64,000 nucleotides of DNA from Akkermansia muciniphila (GTDB lineage Bacteria > Verrucomicrobiota > Verrucomicrobiia > Limisphaerales > SXTU01): assembly GCA_945874145.1 (NCBI GenBank), contig CAMCFN010000001.1, positions 1 through 64,000 of the forward strand, in the 5' to 3' direction. Of the stretch, positions 56,087-64,000 are shown piece by piece. Below the pieces are notes generated by a model. That model did no database searches, had not been told where the DNA came from, and saw only the letters and a program-made list of their open reading frames with translations. Positions within the stretch are counted from its first letter, which is position 1. Every line of letters starts with the position of its first letter. Made by a program: the position numbers and the translations under genes.

Positions 56087-56971
56087 TCAGAGCTGGGTGC
56101 CCGTCAGCCGCTCGTAGGCTTCCAAATACTTGGCCTGCGTGCGCGACACGATTTCCGGAGGCAGCGCCGGCGCCGGCGGGGTCTTGTCCCAGACCAGCGT
56201 TTCGAGGTAATCGCGCACAAACTGCTTGTCAAAGCTCGGCTGGCTCCGACCGGCCGCATATTCCGCTGCTGGCCAGAACCGCGATGAATCCGGGGTGAGC
56301 ACTTCATCAATCAACAGCAGTTCCCCGTTGAAAAGGCCGAACTCAAATTTAGTGTCCGCGATGATGATACCGCGCTGCCGCGCGTAGTCGCGCGCAAGCT
56401 GATAAATGCGCAGGCTCAGCTCGCGCACACGTTCCGCGATGTCCGTGCCGACCAGCTTCGCGGCGGTTTCAAACGAGATGTTCTCGTCATGGCCGGTCTC
56501 CGCCTTGGTCGCCGGCGTGAAGATGGGGGCGGGCAGTTCGGAGCATTCCACCAGCCCGGCGGGCAGCTTGATGCCGCAGACGGTCTGGCTGCGCTGGTAT
56601 TCCTTCCACCCCGAGCCCGCCAGATATCCACGCACCACGCACTCAATGGTCAGCGGCGTGGCCTTCTTCACCACCATGCTGCGCCGCGCCATCTGGCTCG
56701 ACTGAAGTCCAACGGGCAGTGCGTCACGGGTCCGGGTCAGGCGATGATTGGGCACGATCCGCTCGGTCTGATCGAACCAGAAGTGGGAGATTTGCGTGAG
56801 CACCTCACCCTTGCGCGGAATGCCGTTGGGCATGACACAGTCGAATGCGGAGATCCGATCCGTGGCAACGAAGAGCAGGGAATCGCCCAAGTCGAAGACT
56901 TCGCGGACCTTGCCGCTTTTGAGCTTTCGGACGCCGGGAATGTCAATTTGGAGCAACGGCTCGTGATTCAT
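56087..56971 (-). CDS. purC: Phosphoribosylaminoimidazole-succinocarboxamide synthase
   Basis: SAICAR synthase of purine synthesis: couples aspartate to CAIR with ATP. The 294 residues start at ATG 56971 (MNHEPLLQIDIPG). Family motifs: SGKVREVFDLGDSLLFVATDRISAFD, ECVVRGYLAGSGW, FTPATKAETGHDENISFE, and IIADTKFEFGL...DEVLTPDSSRFWP, all complete. It is the long, plant/Bacteroides-like version. It converges on priA with a 41-base gap and has no other pur genes nearby. Confidence 0.96.
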   Translation of the reverse strand: MNHEPLLQIDIPGVRKLKSGKVREVFDLGDSLLFVATDRISAFDCVMPNGIPRKGEVLTQISHFWFDQTERIVPNHRLTRTRDALPVGLQSSQMARRSMVVKKATPLTIECVVRGYLAGSGWKEYQRSQTVCGIKLPAGLVECSELPAPIFTPATKAETGHDENISFETAAKLVGTDIAERVRELSLRIYQLARDYARQRGIIIADTKFEFGLFNGELLLIDEVLTPDSSRFWPAAEYAAGRSQPSFDKQFVRDYLETLVWDKTPPAPALPPEIVSRTQAKYLEAYERLTGTQL

Positions 56972-57069
56972 CTCGAGCCGATGATGCTGCGTGGCCCGCA
57001 GAGCGCAAGGCAGTTCCCCGAAACGTGGCCGAGGCTCCCTATGGTTTGAAAAGCGATCCGTGAAAAGCA

Positions 57070-57098
57070 AAAGGCCCGGCGTCAAACGCCGGGCCTTT
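57070..57098 (-). terminator. Intrinsic terminator of the OmcB-like pair
   Basis: Thirteen-base perfect stem AAAGGCCCGGCGT with its complement and a 3-base loop; on the minus strand it is followed by TGCTTTTC. It lies 22 bases after the stop of the first OmcB-like gene. The plus-strand A-run makes it less useful for that side. Confidence 0.85.
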
Positions 57099-57120
57099 GC
57101 TGCAAGAGCGAGTGGTCAGC

Positions 57121-58629
57121 TTAGAACACGCGGGTGCTCTCTTCTTCCACGATCGGGGAGGTCAGGCTGTCCTCGGTGAAGGTGAACTTCACACGGGTGT
57201 CGCCCACACTCACGCCACGGGCCGTCAGGCGGAACTCAACCGACTGCTTCGAGCCCAGCCGCGGCACCGTCTGGAACTTCACGTTCTGGCCGGTGATCGT
57301 GCCCTGCGCCGTCGCCACCGGGGCAATCTGCGCCGGGAAGGCCGCCGCCGTGTTGATGTTTACCAAGTCCGCCGAACCTTGGTTCGTGATGCGAATGGTG
57401 TAGGTAGTCGTGCTGCCCACCAGAATCGGGTCGGGGTCGTCCACCACTTCAACCAAGATAGCGCCGACGCCGCGCCAGAGGGTGCAGGCTTCAGCCCGCG
57501 CGCTCTGCCCTTCGGTGCTCACCACGCTGGCCAAGTTGCAGTGGCTGCCGGCGGTGGCGGAGGTCAGTGACATGGTGAATGACTTCTTCTCGCCCGCGCC
57601 CAGTTCGGCGATGCGCCAGGTGGCTTGGTTGCCCACCACCGTCGCGCCAGCGGCGTTCAGGATGCGGGTAGCCACCGGGGCCGTGTCCGTGACGGTCACA
57701 TTGGTCAACTTGGTGTCGCCGGTGTTGCTCACGGTCAGGGTGTAATCAGCCGACTTGCCGAGGAATTGTTCCTTGGTGCCTTCCTTCACGAGGTTGATGC
57801 CCGGGACCAGAATGGTCGTGCAGGCCTCAGCCGAAACCTTGCTCACATTGCTTGCCACGGCCGTCGCGCCGTTGCAGTGCTTGCCGCGCTTGGTGCCCTT
57901 GAGGACGATCGGGAGCGTGCGAGACTGGCCGGGAGGCAGGTCACCCACGTTGAAGGTCACGGCGCTCTGGCCGCTGACGTGGCTCAAACCATCAGGCACG
58001 TTGTCCGTGACCACGACGGCCTTGGCCACCGCGCTGCCGGGGTTAGAGACGGTGATGGTGTAGGGGATGTCCTGACCTAGGACGGCGGTTTCGGGTCCGG
58101 TCTTCTTGATGGCCAGGCCGGGCTTGCCGACCACGCCGAAGGCGCAGGCGCGAGAGAGGGCGAACACCGTCGCGCACGAGCCGATGCGGCCTTCGCGGTC
58201 CGGGCGCAGCCAGACGCGGATATCTTTGGCTTGGCCGGCGTCCATTTCGCTGAACTTCCAAGTCAAATCCTTGCCGGAAACTTCGGCGGCAGGCTCGCTG
58301 CGCACGTATGTCGCGCCCTCGGGCACGACGTCGCGCACAACCACGTCGGAAACGTTCTCGTTGGCCTGAACGCGCAACTGATACATGAACTCCTGCCCAA
58401 GCGTGAGCTCGGCAGGCATCTGCTTGGTGAGCCGGACGTTACCGGAGCGACTGTCAGTGCTGCTCGAGGAAGTCTGCGCTCGGGGAGCGGGGGCCGGGGC
58501 GGGAGCACCGGCCGGGTTGCGCCGAACCAAATCAATGGACTGCCCAACGTTCACGCCGTCGTCATCAGCCTTGACGCAGAGGGTTAAACCCAAGGCGAGC
58601 ATCGTCGCCAACCAAACAGTCTTTTTCAT
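57121..58629 (-). CDS. OmcB-like DUF11-repeat outer envelope protein (downstream copy)
   Basis: Exported protein of 502 residues (signal MKKTVWLATMLALGLTLCVKA), an Ala/Pro/Ser linker, then four to five DUF11-type beta domains. From memory of chlamydial OmcB the match is close and runs over the length: YVRSEPA...LTWKF, VWLRPDREG, VPDGLSHVSGQ, LWRGVGA, GTITG with RLGSKQSVEF, and an end near VGDTR...EESTRVF against OmcB VSAGDAR...ENTHIY. OmcB is the large Cys-rich protein of the chlamydial envelope, but this one has only six cysteines after the signal. Tandem paralogue of 58816-60372, separated by 187 bases. A second ATG at 58635 is possible. Confidence 0.85.
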   Translation of the reverse strand: MKKTVWLATMLALGLTLCVKADDDGVNVGQSIDLVRRNPAGAPAPAPAPRAQTSSSSTDSRSGNVRLTKQMPAELTLGQEFMYQLRVQANENVSDVVVRDVVPEGATYVRSEPAAEVSGKDLTWKFSEMDAGQAKDIRVWLRPDREGRIGSCATVFALSRACAFGVVGKPGLAIKKTGPETAVLGQDIPYTITVSNPGSAVAKAVVVTDNVPDGLSHVSGQSAVTFNVGDLPPGQSRTLPIVLKGTKRGKHCNGATAVASNVSKVSAEACTTILVPGINLVKEGTKEQFLGKSADYTLTVSNTGDTKLTNVTVTDTAPVATRILNAAGATVVGNQATWRIAELGAGEKKSFTMSLTSATAGSHCNLASVVSTEGQSARAEACTLWRGVGAILVEVVDDPDPILVGSTTTYTIRITNQGSADLVNINTAAAFPAQIAPVATAQGTITGQNVKFQTVPRLGSKQSVEFRLTARGVSVGDTRVKFTFTEDSLTSPIVEEESTRVF

Positions 58630-58692
58630 AATCATTTAATGTGTTGCAGAAACAAATCCGGTTCCTTCCAAACCTAGCCCCGAACGGCCGGG

Positions 58693-58721
58693 AGTGTTCC
58701 GGGGCAGGCACCGAGCGTCAA
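58693..58721 (-). promoter_or_regulatory. Candidate promoter of the downstream OmcB-like gene
   Basis: Minus strand: TTGACG (58721-58716), 17-base spacer, AACACT (58698-58693). The -10 is poor, but the surrounding CTTGACG...GG.GC..TGCCC resembles the stronger promoter-like segment of the upstream paralogue at 60436-60464, which suggests that the promoter was duplicated with the gene. Confidence 0.35.
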
Positions 58722-58815
58722 GCCATAATCGACGACGACGACCGCTCTTATCGGCAGCTTCCCTGCAAGGGGAAAATTCTGATGGGAGGTTCTGGTTAAT
58801 CCAGCTAATCCGCCA

Positions 58816-60372
58816 TCAAAAGACACGGGTGCTTTCTTCTTCAATGACCGGGGTGCTCAGGCTGTCTTCGGTGAAGCTAAATTTGATGCGGGCATCGCCC
58901 ACGATGGCACCTTTGCCGGTGACGGTGAACGTGGCGTTCTGGCCCACCCCGATGCGGGGGATGGTTTGAAAGCGGACGGTGGAGCCGGTGATGGTTCCGT
59001 TCTGCGCGGCAACGGGCGTGACTTCACGGGGGAACTGTCCGACCGTATTCACGTTCACGAGATCGGCAGATCCTTGGTTGGTAATGCGGACCGTGTAGGT
59101 GGTGGTGCTGCCGATAAGAATGGGATCGGGGTCATCCACAACTTCCACGAGCATCGCACCGAGGCCGCGCCAAAGGGTGGCAGCCTGGGCGTTGGCGGTG
59201 AGGCCGGCGGCCGCAGCCACGACTGAGTTGGCATGCGTGCCAGCAGTCGCCGTGGTCAGCGTCAGGTTAAACGAGCGCCGCTCACCCGGTCCGAGCTCGG
59301 GGATTTGCCAGCTGGCCTGGGTGCCGGTCACTGTGGCGCCCGAGGCCGCCAAGATGCGGGTCGCCTGCGGCGCGCTGTCCGTCACGATCACATTGTCCAA
59401 CCGGGTGTCGCCGATATTGATCACAGTGATGGTGTAGTCTGCGGTTTTGCCGATGAACTGCTCTTGGGGGCCGACTTTGGTCACTTGGAGACCGGGTTGA
59501 GTGATGGTGGTGCAGGCTTCGGCCGAGACGCGCTGCGCGTTGCTGGCGGTGGCCGTGGCGGTGTTGCAGTAACGTCCGCGTTTCACGCCTTTAACCACGA
59601 TGGGGAAGGCACGGGACTGGTTGGGGCCGAGGTCGCCCACATTGAGGCTCAGGGCTGTCTGGCCGCTGGAATGGGCCAGTCCGTCGGGCAGATTGTCGGT
59701 CACCACCACGCCGCGCGCGGCGGTGGAACCGGAGTTGGACACCACAATATTGTAGGTGATATCCTCACCGAGAATGGCGGCGGCCGGGCCGGTTTTGGTG
59801 AGGGCGAGAGTGGCGCGGGCGACGACCGTGAAGGCGCAGACGCGGGACAGGGCATGCACGGTGGCGCAGGAACCGATGCGGCCTTCGCGCTCGGGCCGCA
59901 GCCAGATGCGGATTTCCCGGGTCTGCCCGGAATCCATTTCACCAAAGTTCCAAACCATCTGATTGCCAGAAAGTTGTGCGGCGGGCTCGCTTCTGACGTA
60001 AACGGCACCTTCTGGCACCAAGTCGCGCACCACGACCTCGGCCACGTTTTCACAGGCGATCACTTGGAGCTGATACATGAACTCCTGCCCGAAGGCGACT
60101 TCGGCCGGCATCTGTTTCAGGAGCCGGGCTTTGCAACAGTGGGAATCGTGCACCACCGGGGCCGGGCTCGGCACCGGCTCAGGTGGGGCCGGACGGGGCG
60201 CGGGGGCAAGCAGGGGAGCCGGGGCAGGGGTGAATTGGGGCGGGGCCTGAATGACTTTCCGGCGGTCCAGCTCGATTCCCCGGCCCAGAAACCGACCATC
60301 GGTGTCAGCCTTGGCCGGGGTGAGCCAGACGAGGGCGGCGAACAGCAGCGAGCACCAGTGGATGTGTTTCAC
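58816..60372 (-). CDS. OmcB-like DUF11-repeat outer envelope protein (upstream copy)
   Basis: Exported protein of 518 residues from GTG 60372 (signal VKHIHWCSLLFAALVWLTPAKA). A Pro-rich linker of about 45 residues precedes a pair HCCK and the DUF11 domains. Motifs parallel both its neighbour and, as I recall it, chlamydial OmcB: PAEVAFGQEFMYQLQV, YVRSEPAAQLSG, LPDGLAHSSGQ, GVKRGRYCNTAT, VDDPDPILIGSTTTY, ending VIEEESTRVF exactly like the neighbour. Seven cysteines after the signal. Transcribed divergently from sodC. The frame extends upstream of the GTG through a promoter-like region and is not coding. Confidence 0.85.
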   Translation of the reverse strand: MKHIHWCSLLFAALVWLTPAKADTDGRFLGRGIELDRRKVIQAPPQFTPAPAPLLAPAPRPAPPEPVPSPAPVVHDSHCCKARLLKQMPAEVAFGQEFMYQLQVIACENVAEVVVRDLVPEGAVYVRSEPAAQLSGNQMVWNFGEMDSGQTREIRIWLRPEREGRIGSCATVHALSRVCAFTVVARATLALTKTGPAAAILGEDITYNIVVSNSGSTAARGVVVTDNLPDGLAHSSGQTALSLNVGDLGPNQSRAFPIVVKGVKRGRYCNTATATASNAQRVSAEACTTITQPGLQVTKVGPQEQFIGKTADYTITVINIGDTRLDNVIVTDSAPQATRILAASGATVTGTQASWQIPELGPGERRSFNLTLTTATAGTHANSVVAAAAGLTANAQAATLWRGLGAMLVEVVDDPDPILIGSTTTYTVRITNQGSADLVNVNTVGQFPREVTPVAAQNGTITGSTVRFQTIPRIGVGQNATFTVTGKGAIVGDARIKFSFTEDSLSTPVIEEESTRVF

Positions 60373-60435
60373 AAAAGGGCTTTTTTGACGGGAAGAGTTT
60401 GAGTGACCGACGGCGGCAGCAATACGACGCCAAGG

Positions 60436-60464
60436 CGTATAAGGGCAATGCTCCGCATCGTCAA
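60436..60464 (-). promoter_or_regulatory. Candidate sigma-70-type promoter of the OmcB-like pair
   Basis: Minus strand: -35 TTGACG (60464-60459), spacer of exactly 17, -10 TATACG (60441-60436). A transcript would begin about 57 bases before the GTG start at 60372. Confidence 0.5.
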
Positions 60465-60572
60465 GCGAAGGAACGGCCAAGGGCAGGCCGAAAATCATTC
60501 AGACTTGCTCTCGGTGTCGCCCAAAACTAAGTTCGCCCAGCACTCAAACCAGCACAGCACCAATCCTGTCTT

Positions 60573-61157
60573 ATGAACAAATCCCTCTCTTTCGCCGGTG
60601 GCTTGGCCGCCGCATACGTCCTCCTCACTTCTGGCTGCGCCCACAAGTGTTGCGATGACCACGATCACAAGCCCGGCGCGGCGGCGGCTGGCCCGCAGGT
60701 CAAGCAGCTCATCGCGGTCGTGCAACCCACCGCTGGGAACAAGTGCGCCGGAATGGTGCGTTTCACCGAGGTGGATGGCACCATGTATGTGTATGCCGAG
60801 ATTTCGGGGCTCACGGCTGGCCAGCAGCACGCGATGCACATCCACGAGTTTGGGGATGGCACCTCCGTTGATGGCACGAAGGCCGGCGGCCATTACAACC
60901 CCGAGGAAAAAACCCACGGCCTCCCCGGCACGGACGCGCGTCATGCCGGTGACTTGGGCAACCTTCAGGCCAACGCCGAAGGCAAGGCAGTCTATCGCGG
61001 TGAGTTCAAGAACATCTCCCTGACCGGGCCCAAAAATCCTATCATTGGTCGCGGCGTGATCGTTCACGCCAAACCTGATGACGGCGGACAACCCGTGGGC
61101 AATGCCGGTCCGCGCATCGGCTTCGGGACCATTGGCGTGGCCAATCCCAAACAATGA
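60573..61157 (+). CDS. sodC: Cu/Zn superoxide dismutase family lipoprotein
   Basis: Converts superoxide to hydrogen peroxide and oxygen outside the cytoplasm. The 194 residues carry a lipobox LTSGC (C22), a short Cys/His-rich stretch (CCDDHDH), then the SodC domain with all metal ligands: H89, H91, H107 and H165 for copper and H107, H115, H124 and D127 for zinc. The two cysteines of the usual intrasubunit disulfide are both absent: GDGTSVDGTKAGGH replaces the GxxxxxCxSAGxH pattern, and RIGFGTIG replaces RxACGVIG. The arginine of the active-site channel is therefore shifted into PRIGFG. A terminator follows at 61180. Confidence 0.92.
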   Translation: MNKSLSFAGGLAAAYVLLTSGCAHKCCDDHDHKPGAAAAGPQVKQLIAVVQPTAGNKCAGMVRFTEVDGTMYVYAEISGLTAGQQHAMHIHEFGDGTSVDGTKAGGHYNPEEKTHGLPGTDARHAGDLGNLQANAEGKAVYRGEFKNISLTGPKNPIIGRGVIVHAKPDDGGQPVGNAGPRIGFGTIGVANPKQ

Positions 61158-61179
61158 CCGGTTTCGTTTTTTGCAGGCG

Positions 61180-61210
61180 ACGCGGCGGCATCTCGGTGCC
61201 GCCGCGTTTT
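61180..61210 (+). terminator. Intrinsic terminator of sodC
   Basis: Perfect 11-base stem ACGCGGCGGCA with its complement, loop TCTCGG, then TTTTGC. Confidence 0.88.
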
Positions 61211-61258
61211 GCTTTCGCCTGAATGCCATTCGCCGTCTCTCCATCGAAATTCCCACGC

Positions 61259-62554
61259 ATGAACTCACCCGTTGTTTCCCGTCGTCGGTTCGTCCAGTCC
61301 ACCGGTGCCCTTGGTGCCGTCCTCGCCTTAGGCAGGCCACCTGCCGTGCTGCCGGCCGAAAGCCCCGGCAACCGCATCGTCGTCGGCGTCATGGGCTTGT
61401 CCCGTGGCATGGCGCATGTGGCGGGACATCTGGGGGCTTCCAACGTCGAGGTCGGCTATGTGTGTGACGTGGACACCGCCCGGCTTGCCCGGGGCGGCAA
61501 AACCGCAGAGGAGAAACAACCGACCCGCAAAGTGCAGGCGGTCGGCGATTTTCGCCGGATGCTGGACGACAAGAACGTAGACGCGATCTCGATCGCCGCG
61601 CCGAACTTCTGGCACACGCCCGCCGCGATCATGGCGATGCAGGCGGGCAAGCATGTGTATGTCGAGAAGCCCGGCAGCCACAATCCTTGGGAGGCGGAGG
61701 CCATCGTCGCAGCCGCCGCGAAATACAAGCGCAAGTGCCAGATGGGGAATCAGCGCCGCAGTTATTCCAACGTCATCGAGGCCATCCAAAAGCTGCGCGA
61801 GGGCGTGATTGGCAAGGTGCTGTTCTCCCGCTGCTACTACAACGGCGCGCGGCCCAGCATCAAGAAAGGCCAACCCGCGGCGGTGCCCGAGACTTTTAAC
61901 TGGCAACTCTGGCAAGGCCCCACGCCGGAGCGCCCCTACAAGGACAATCTCCACCCCTACAACTGGCACTGGCACTGGCACTACGGTGGCGGCGAGATGG
62001 CCAACAACGGCGTCCACGCGCTCGACGTTTCCCGCTGGGGTCTGGGCGTGGACTATCCCACGAAGGTTACTTTTCTGGGCGGGCGTTACCATTTTGACGA
62101 CGATCAGGAGACCCCGGACACCGGTTCCGCCGTGTATGACTTCGGCCACTGCGGCGCGTCGTGGGATGACAGCTCCTGCAATCCGCGCAAAGGTGAGAAA
62201 AACCCGTTCGTCGCGTTTTACGGGGACAAGGGCATGATGACGATGAGCGGGGGCAACGACTACATCGTGTATGACCTGAACGGCAAGGAGCTGGACAAGA
62301 AGTCCGGCGGCCCTGGGGGTGGTGACGTGCCGCACTTCCAAAATTTTGCGGACGCGATCCGCGAAAACAAACCGTTGAACTCCGACATCCGCGAAGGCCA
62401 GAAGAGCGCCCAGCTCTGCCACCTCGCCAACATCGCCTACCGCACCAACTCCGCCTTGAACATCGACCCCAAGACAGGCCGCATCCTTGGCAACCCCGAG
62501 GCTCAGAAACTCTGGAAGCGCGAATATCGTCCCGGCTGGGAACCCAAGGTGTAA
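61259..62554 (+). CDS. Tat-exported Gfo/Idh/MocA family oxidoreductase
   Basis: NAD(P)-dependent oxidoreductase of 431 residues from ATG 61259, with a twin-arginine signal ([18 protein letters not shown]). Rossmann start [15 protein letters not shown] (the usual GxGxxG is degenerate: GLSRGM), then [14 protein letters not shown] and the catalytic [13 protein letters not shown] with the conserved Lys. The C-terminal domain has [22 protein letters not shown]. Large families of this type are exported in Planctomycetota and Verrucomicrobiota and thought to act on sugars; the substrate is unknown. An in-frame ATG at 61223 would spoil the signal. Confidence 0.93.
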   Translation: MNSPVVSRRRFVQSTGALGAVLALGRPPAVLPAESPGNRIVVGVMGLSRGMAHVAGHLGASNVEVGYVCDVDTARLARGGKTAEEKQPTRKVQAVGDFRRMLDDKNVDAISIAAPNFWHTPAAIMAMQAGKHVYVEKPGSHNPWEAEAIVAAAAKYKRKCQMGNQRRSYSNVIEAIQKLREGVIGKVLFSRCYYNGARPSIKKGQPAAVPETFNWQLWQGPTPERPYKDNLHPYNWHWHWHYGGGEMANNGVHALDVSRWGLGVDYPTKVTFLGGRYHFDDDQETPDTGSAVYDFGHCGASWDDSSCNPRKGEKNPFVAFYGDKGMMTMSGGNDYIVYDLNGKELDKKSGGPGGGDVPHFQNFADAIRENKPLNSDIREGQKSAQLCHLANIAYRTNSALNIDPKTGRILGNPEAQKLWKREYRPGWEPKV

Positions 62555-62590
62555 GCGGCGCAGGGTTTTCGCGGTGACTCCACGATTGTT

Positions 62591-62619
62591 TTGACCTCGT
62601 GCGCCCCGGGCGTTAAACT
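62591..62619 (+). promoter_or_regulatory. Candidate promoter of the tolQ/exbB operon
   Basis: TTGACC (62591-62596), 17-base spacer, TAAACT (62614-62619), 36 bases before the start codon at 62655. Confidence 0.5.
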
Positions 62620-62654
62620 AAACGGACCACTTGGTGCCGGGTTGATTTCACTGC

Positions 62655-63374
62655 ATGAACGCGCCGCTCGGTTTGTTTTTTGCTGCGGGGACAAACTCCC
62701 AGATTGGCTACATCTGGGAGAAGGCGACCATTGAGGCGAAGGTCATCATCGTCTTCTTGATGATCTTCTCGATGTTCGCGTGGTCCATCATGGTTTCCAA
62801 GAGCCTGCAAATGCGGCGCGCGCGCCGGCTCAACGAGCTCTTCATGGCCGAATTTCGTGCGCAGCGGACGGTGCTGGACATCCACGACCGTCGCGTGCAA
62901 GTCGAAGGCTGCCCCCTTTTCACCGTGTATCAGGAAGGCTGCGTGGAAACGGAGGCCCGACTCAAGCTGCCGGAAGGTGGGCGCAAAAAGCATGTCTCCC
63001 TCAAGTCCATGGAGCACATCAAACGCACGCTCGAAGGGGCCGTCGCGCGCGAGGCGCTGGCCTTGGAATCCGGCATCATCCTGCTGGCCTTGGCGGTCAG
63101 CGGCGCTCCGTTTCTCGGATTGCTCGGCACCGTGTGGGGCGTGATGGACACCTTTGCCGGCGTGGCGCAGGCGGGCAAAGCGGATCTCGCCGCCATGGCC
63201 CCCGGCGTGGCCGCCGCGCTGGTCACCACCGTGGCTGGCCTGTTGGTGGCAATCCCCTCAATGTTCGGCTACAACTGGCTGGTCCACAATCTCCGCATCC
63301 AGACCGTCGAGCTGGATAACTTTGCCCAAGAGCTGGCATCAAAACTGGAGACCGAGTTTCTAAAGGATGAGTGA
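62655..63374 (+). CDS. TolQ/ExbB/MotA-type proton channel protein
   Basis: Inner membrane protein of 239 residues that with ExbD/TolR uses the proton motive force to drive outer membrane processes. Three helices: about 26-48 (AKVIIVFLMIFSMFAWSIMV), 138-160 (SGIILLALAVSGAPFLGLLGTVWG) and 180-205 (VAAALVTTVAGLLVAIPSMFGYNW). The GLLGTVWGVMDTF block is the family signature. The cytoplasmic loop between helices 1 and 2 has two cysteines. It overlaps the next gene by 8 bases and is followed by ExbD. Confidence 0.93.
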   Translation: MNAPLGLFFAAGTNSQIGYIWEKATIEAKVIIVFLMIFSMFAWSIMVSKSLQMRRARRLNELFMAEFRAQRTVLDIHDRRVQVEGCPLFTVYQEGCVETEARLKLPEGGRKKHVSLKSMEHIKRTLEGAVAREALALESGIILLALAVSGAPFLGLLGTVWGVMDTFAGVAQAGKADLAAMAPGVAAALVTTVAGLLVAIPSMFGYNWLVHNLRIQTVELDNFAQELASKLETEFLKDE

Positions 63375-63735
63375 TTCAGAGGCACACAACGAACCCGCCA
63401 ACGCCGTCCCCAAACCGGTGGAAGCAAGTGCCAACCCCGTTCACTGTGCCAAATGCTTTCAATTCAATCCACGCGAGGCAGACCGGTGCATCGCGTGCGG
63501 GGCGCACCTCTGGGTCAAGTGCCGCAAATGTGGCAAAAAGAACGTGCGCACCGCCAGCCGGTGCGTCAAATGCATCGCAGATTTACACCCGCTGGCCTTC
63601 CTCGCTTTGCCTGGTCTCCCCCGGTGGTTCCGGAACCGCAAACGCAAGCGTCTCGTCTCCGTGCTGGGGCTGCTCCTGCTGGCCGCCGCTGTGGTTTTGG
63701 TTAGCTTACCAAAACCTTTGAACCCGACCACATGA
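63367..63735 (+). CDS. Small membrane protein with zinc-ribbon cysteines, between tolQ and exbD
   Basis: Protein of 122 residues. Four CxxC pairs (CAKC, CIAC, CRKC, CVKC) in about residues 27-69 make a double zinc ribbon; a membrane helix follows at about 98-116 (LVSVLGLLLLAAAVVLVSLP) after a basic segment (RNRKRKR). It overlaps tolQ by 8 bases and lies 37 bases before exbD, so it is part of the operon. It is not a known component of Tol or Ton systems as far as I recall. Confidence 0.78.
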   Translation: MSDSEAHNEPANAVPKPVEASANPVHCAKCFQFNPREADRCIACGAHLWVKCRKCGKKNVRTASRCVKCIADLHPLAFLALPGLPRWFRNRKRKRLVSVLGLLLLAAAVVLVSLPKPLNPTT

Positions 63736-63772
63736 AGCCCAGCACCGCGAAGTCGATCAGATAGTTTAGTCT

Positions 63773-64000
63773 ATGCGTCGTTTTTCCCAGCGCAATTCCC
63801 TCGTGACGTTGAGCGAGCTCAACGTCACGCCTCTGCTGGACCTCGCGTTCGTCTTGCTCATCATTTTCGTGATCACGACGCCGATGCTCGAAGGCTCGCT
63901 GACAGTGAACCTGCCCGGCGAAGCGCCCAATGCCAACAAGGCCCGGCCACCCAAGGCCGAGGACATCCGCACCGTCGAGATCGACCGGATCGGAAACTTC
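63773..64000 (+). CDS. ExbD/TolR-type protein, 5' part (cut by window end)
   Basis: Starts at ATG 63773 and is open to the end of the window (76 residues seen). The membrane helix contains the essential aspartate in NVTPLLDLAFVLLIIFVIT, the ExbD/TolR hallmark. The following segment (EGSLTVNLPGEAPNA) starts the periplasmic domain. It completes the motor with the TolQ/ExbB protein upstream; whether the set is Tol or Ton depends on the genes after the window. Confidence 0.9.
   Translation, partial: MRRFSQRNSLVTLSELNVTPLLDLAFVLLIIFVITTPMLEGSLTVNLPGEAPNANKARPPKAEDIRTVEIDRIGNF

Noticed and set aside
58678-58704. CCCCGAAC/GTTCCGGGG stem between the two OmcB-like genes, considered as a terminator
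   Set aside because: It has a bulge and no T-run on either strand; it may only be chance structure in GC-rich DNA.

Overview
The window reads as a chromosomal segment of a GC-rich (about two thirds G+C by eye) bacterium of the phylum Verrucomicrobiota, most likely a free-living member of the Pedosphaera/Limisphaera side of the phylum. The pointers are two PSC1/DUF1549/DUF1553 + DUF1501 gene pairs, Tat-exported Gfo/Idh and DUF1501 proteins, prepilin-type H-X9-DG proteins, an arylsulfatase, and two tandem genes resembling chlamydial OmcB, a PVC-superphylum hallmark. The taxonomic call is inference. I saw no rRNA, tRNA, CRISPR array, transposase or phage genes.

Layout. 1-4300: type II secretion / type IV pilus type genes (TPR-MshEN protein, GspE/PilB ATPase, secretin N-domain protein). 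4361-9259 (minus): yacG, two paralogous uncharacterised proteins, a lipoprotein, an H-X9-DG pilin-like protein and a response regulator. 9541-17286 (plus): cytochrome-type DUF1549/DUF1553 proteins alternating with DUF1501 proteins, then an esterase-like hydrolase and aroC. 19697-26286: complete F-type ATP synthase operon atpBEFHAGDC with a perfect terminator. 26383-36919 (minus): ppk2, an AsmA-like giant, then a Gld-type ABC exporter set (DUF4340, GldG-like, permease, ATPase) headed by an HtrA-like protease. 37162-43490: conserved Cys protein, lepB, zinc-ribbon protein, sulfatase, fba, a candidate small RNA, zinc-ribbon protein, uracil-DNA glycosylase. 43624-53592: an uncharacterised protein converging on a pseudopilin operon gspF-H-I-J-K (minus), two paralogous coiled-coil proteins and a second GspF/PilC. 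53685-62554: priA, purC, the tandem OmcB-like pair, sodC and a Gfo/Idh oxidoreductase. 62655-64000: tolQ/exbB, a zinc-ribbon gene and exbD/tolR, cut by the window end.

The most unusual signal is a population of short palindromic and inverted-repeat elements of several unrelated families that sit inside or directly against coding sequences. One 26-base family occurs four times, always in frame and always read as the peptide DLQSP, twice on each strand. The four consecutive pseudopilin genes gspH, gspI, gspJ and gspK carry different repeats (weakest in gspH), all placed in the leader peptide before the prepilin-peptidase site, the part that is cut off. Other families have 15-33 base arms made of short tandem words (GTGAC, CACGAAT, TTCAGT, CAAAC) and fill whole gene junctions. 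I infer that cleaved leaders and linkers act as tolerated landing sites for these elements.

Other points: a 275-base convergent overlap near 45150 where both genes seem to have lost their own stop codons, SodC without the conserved disulfide cysteines, a short AtpH, and a promoter-to-terminator unit at 41847-42051 that may encode an unannotated RNA.
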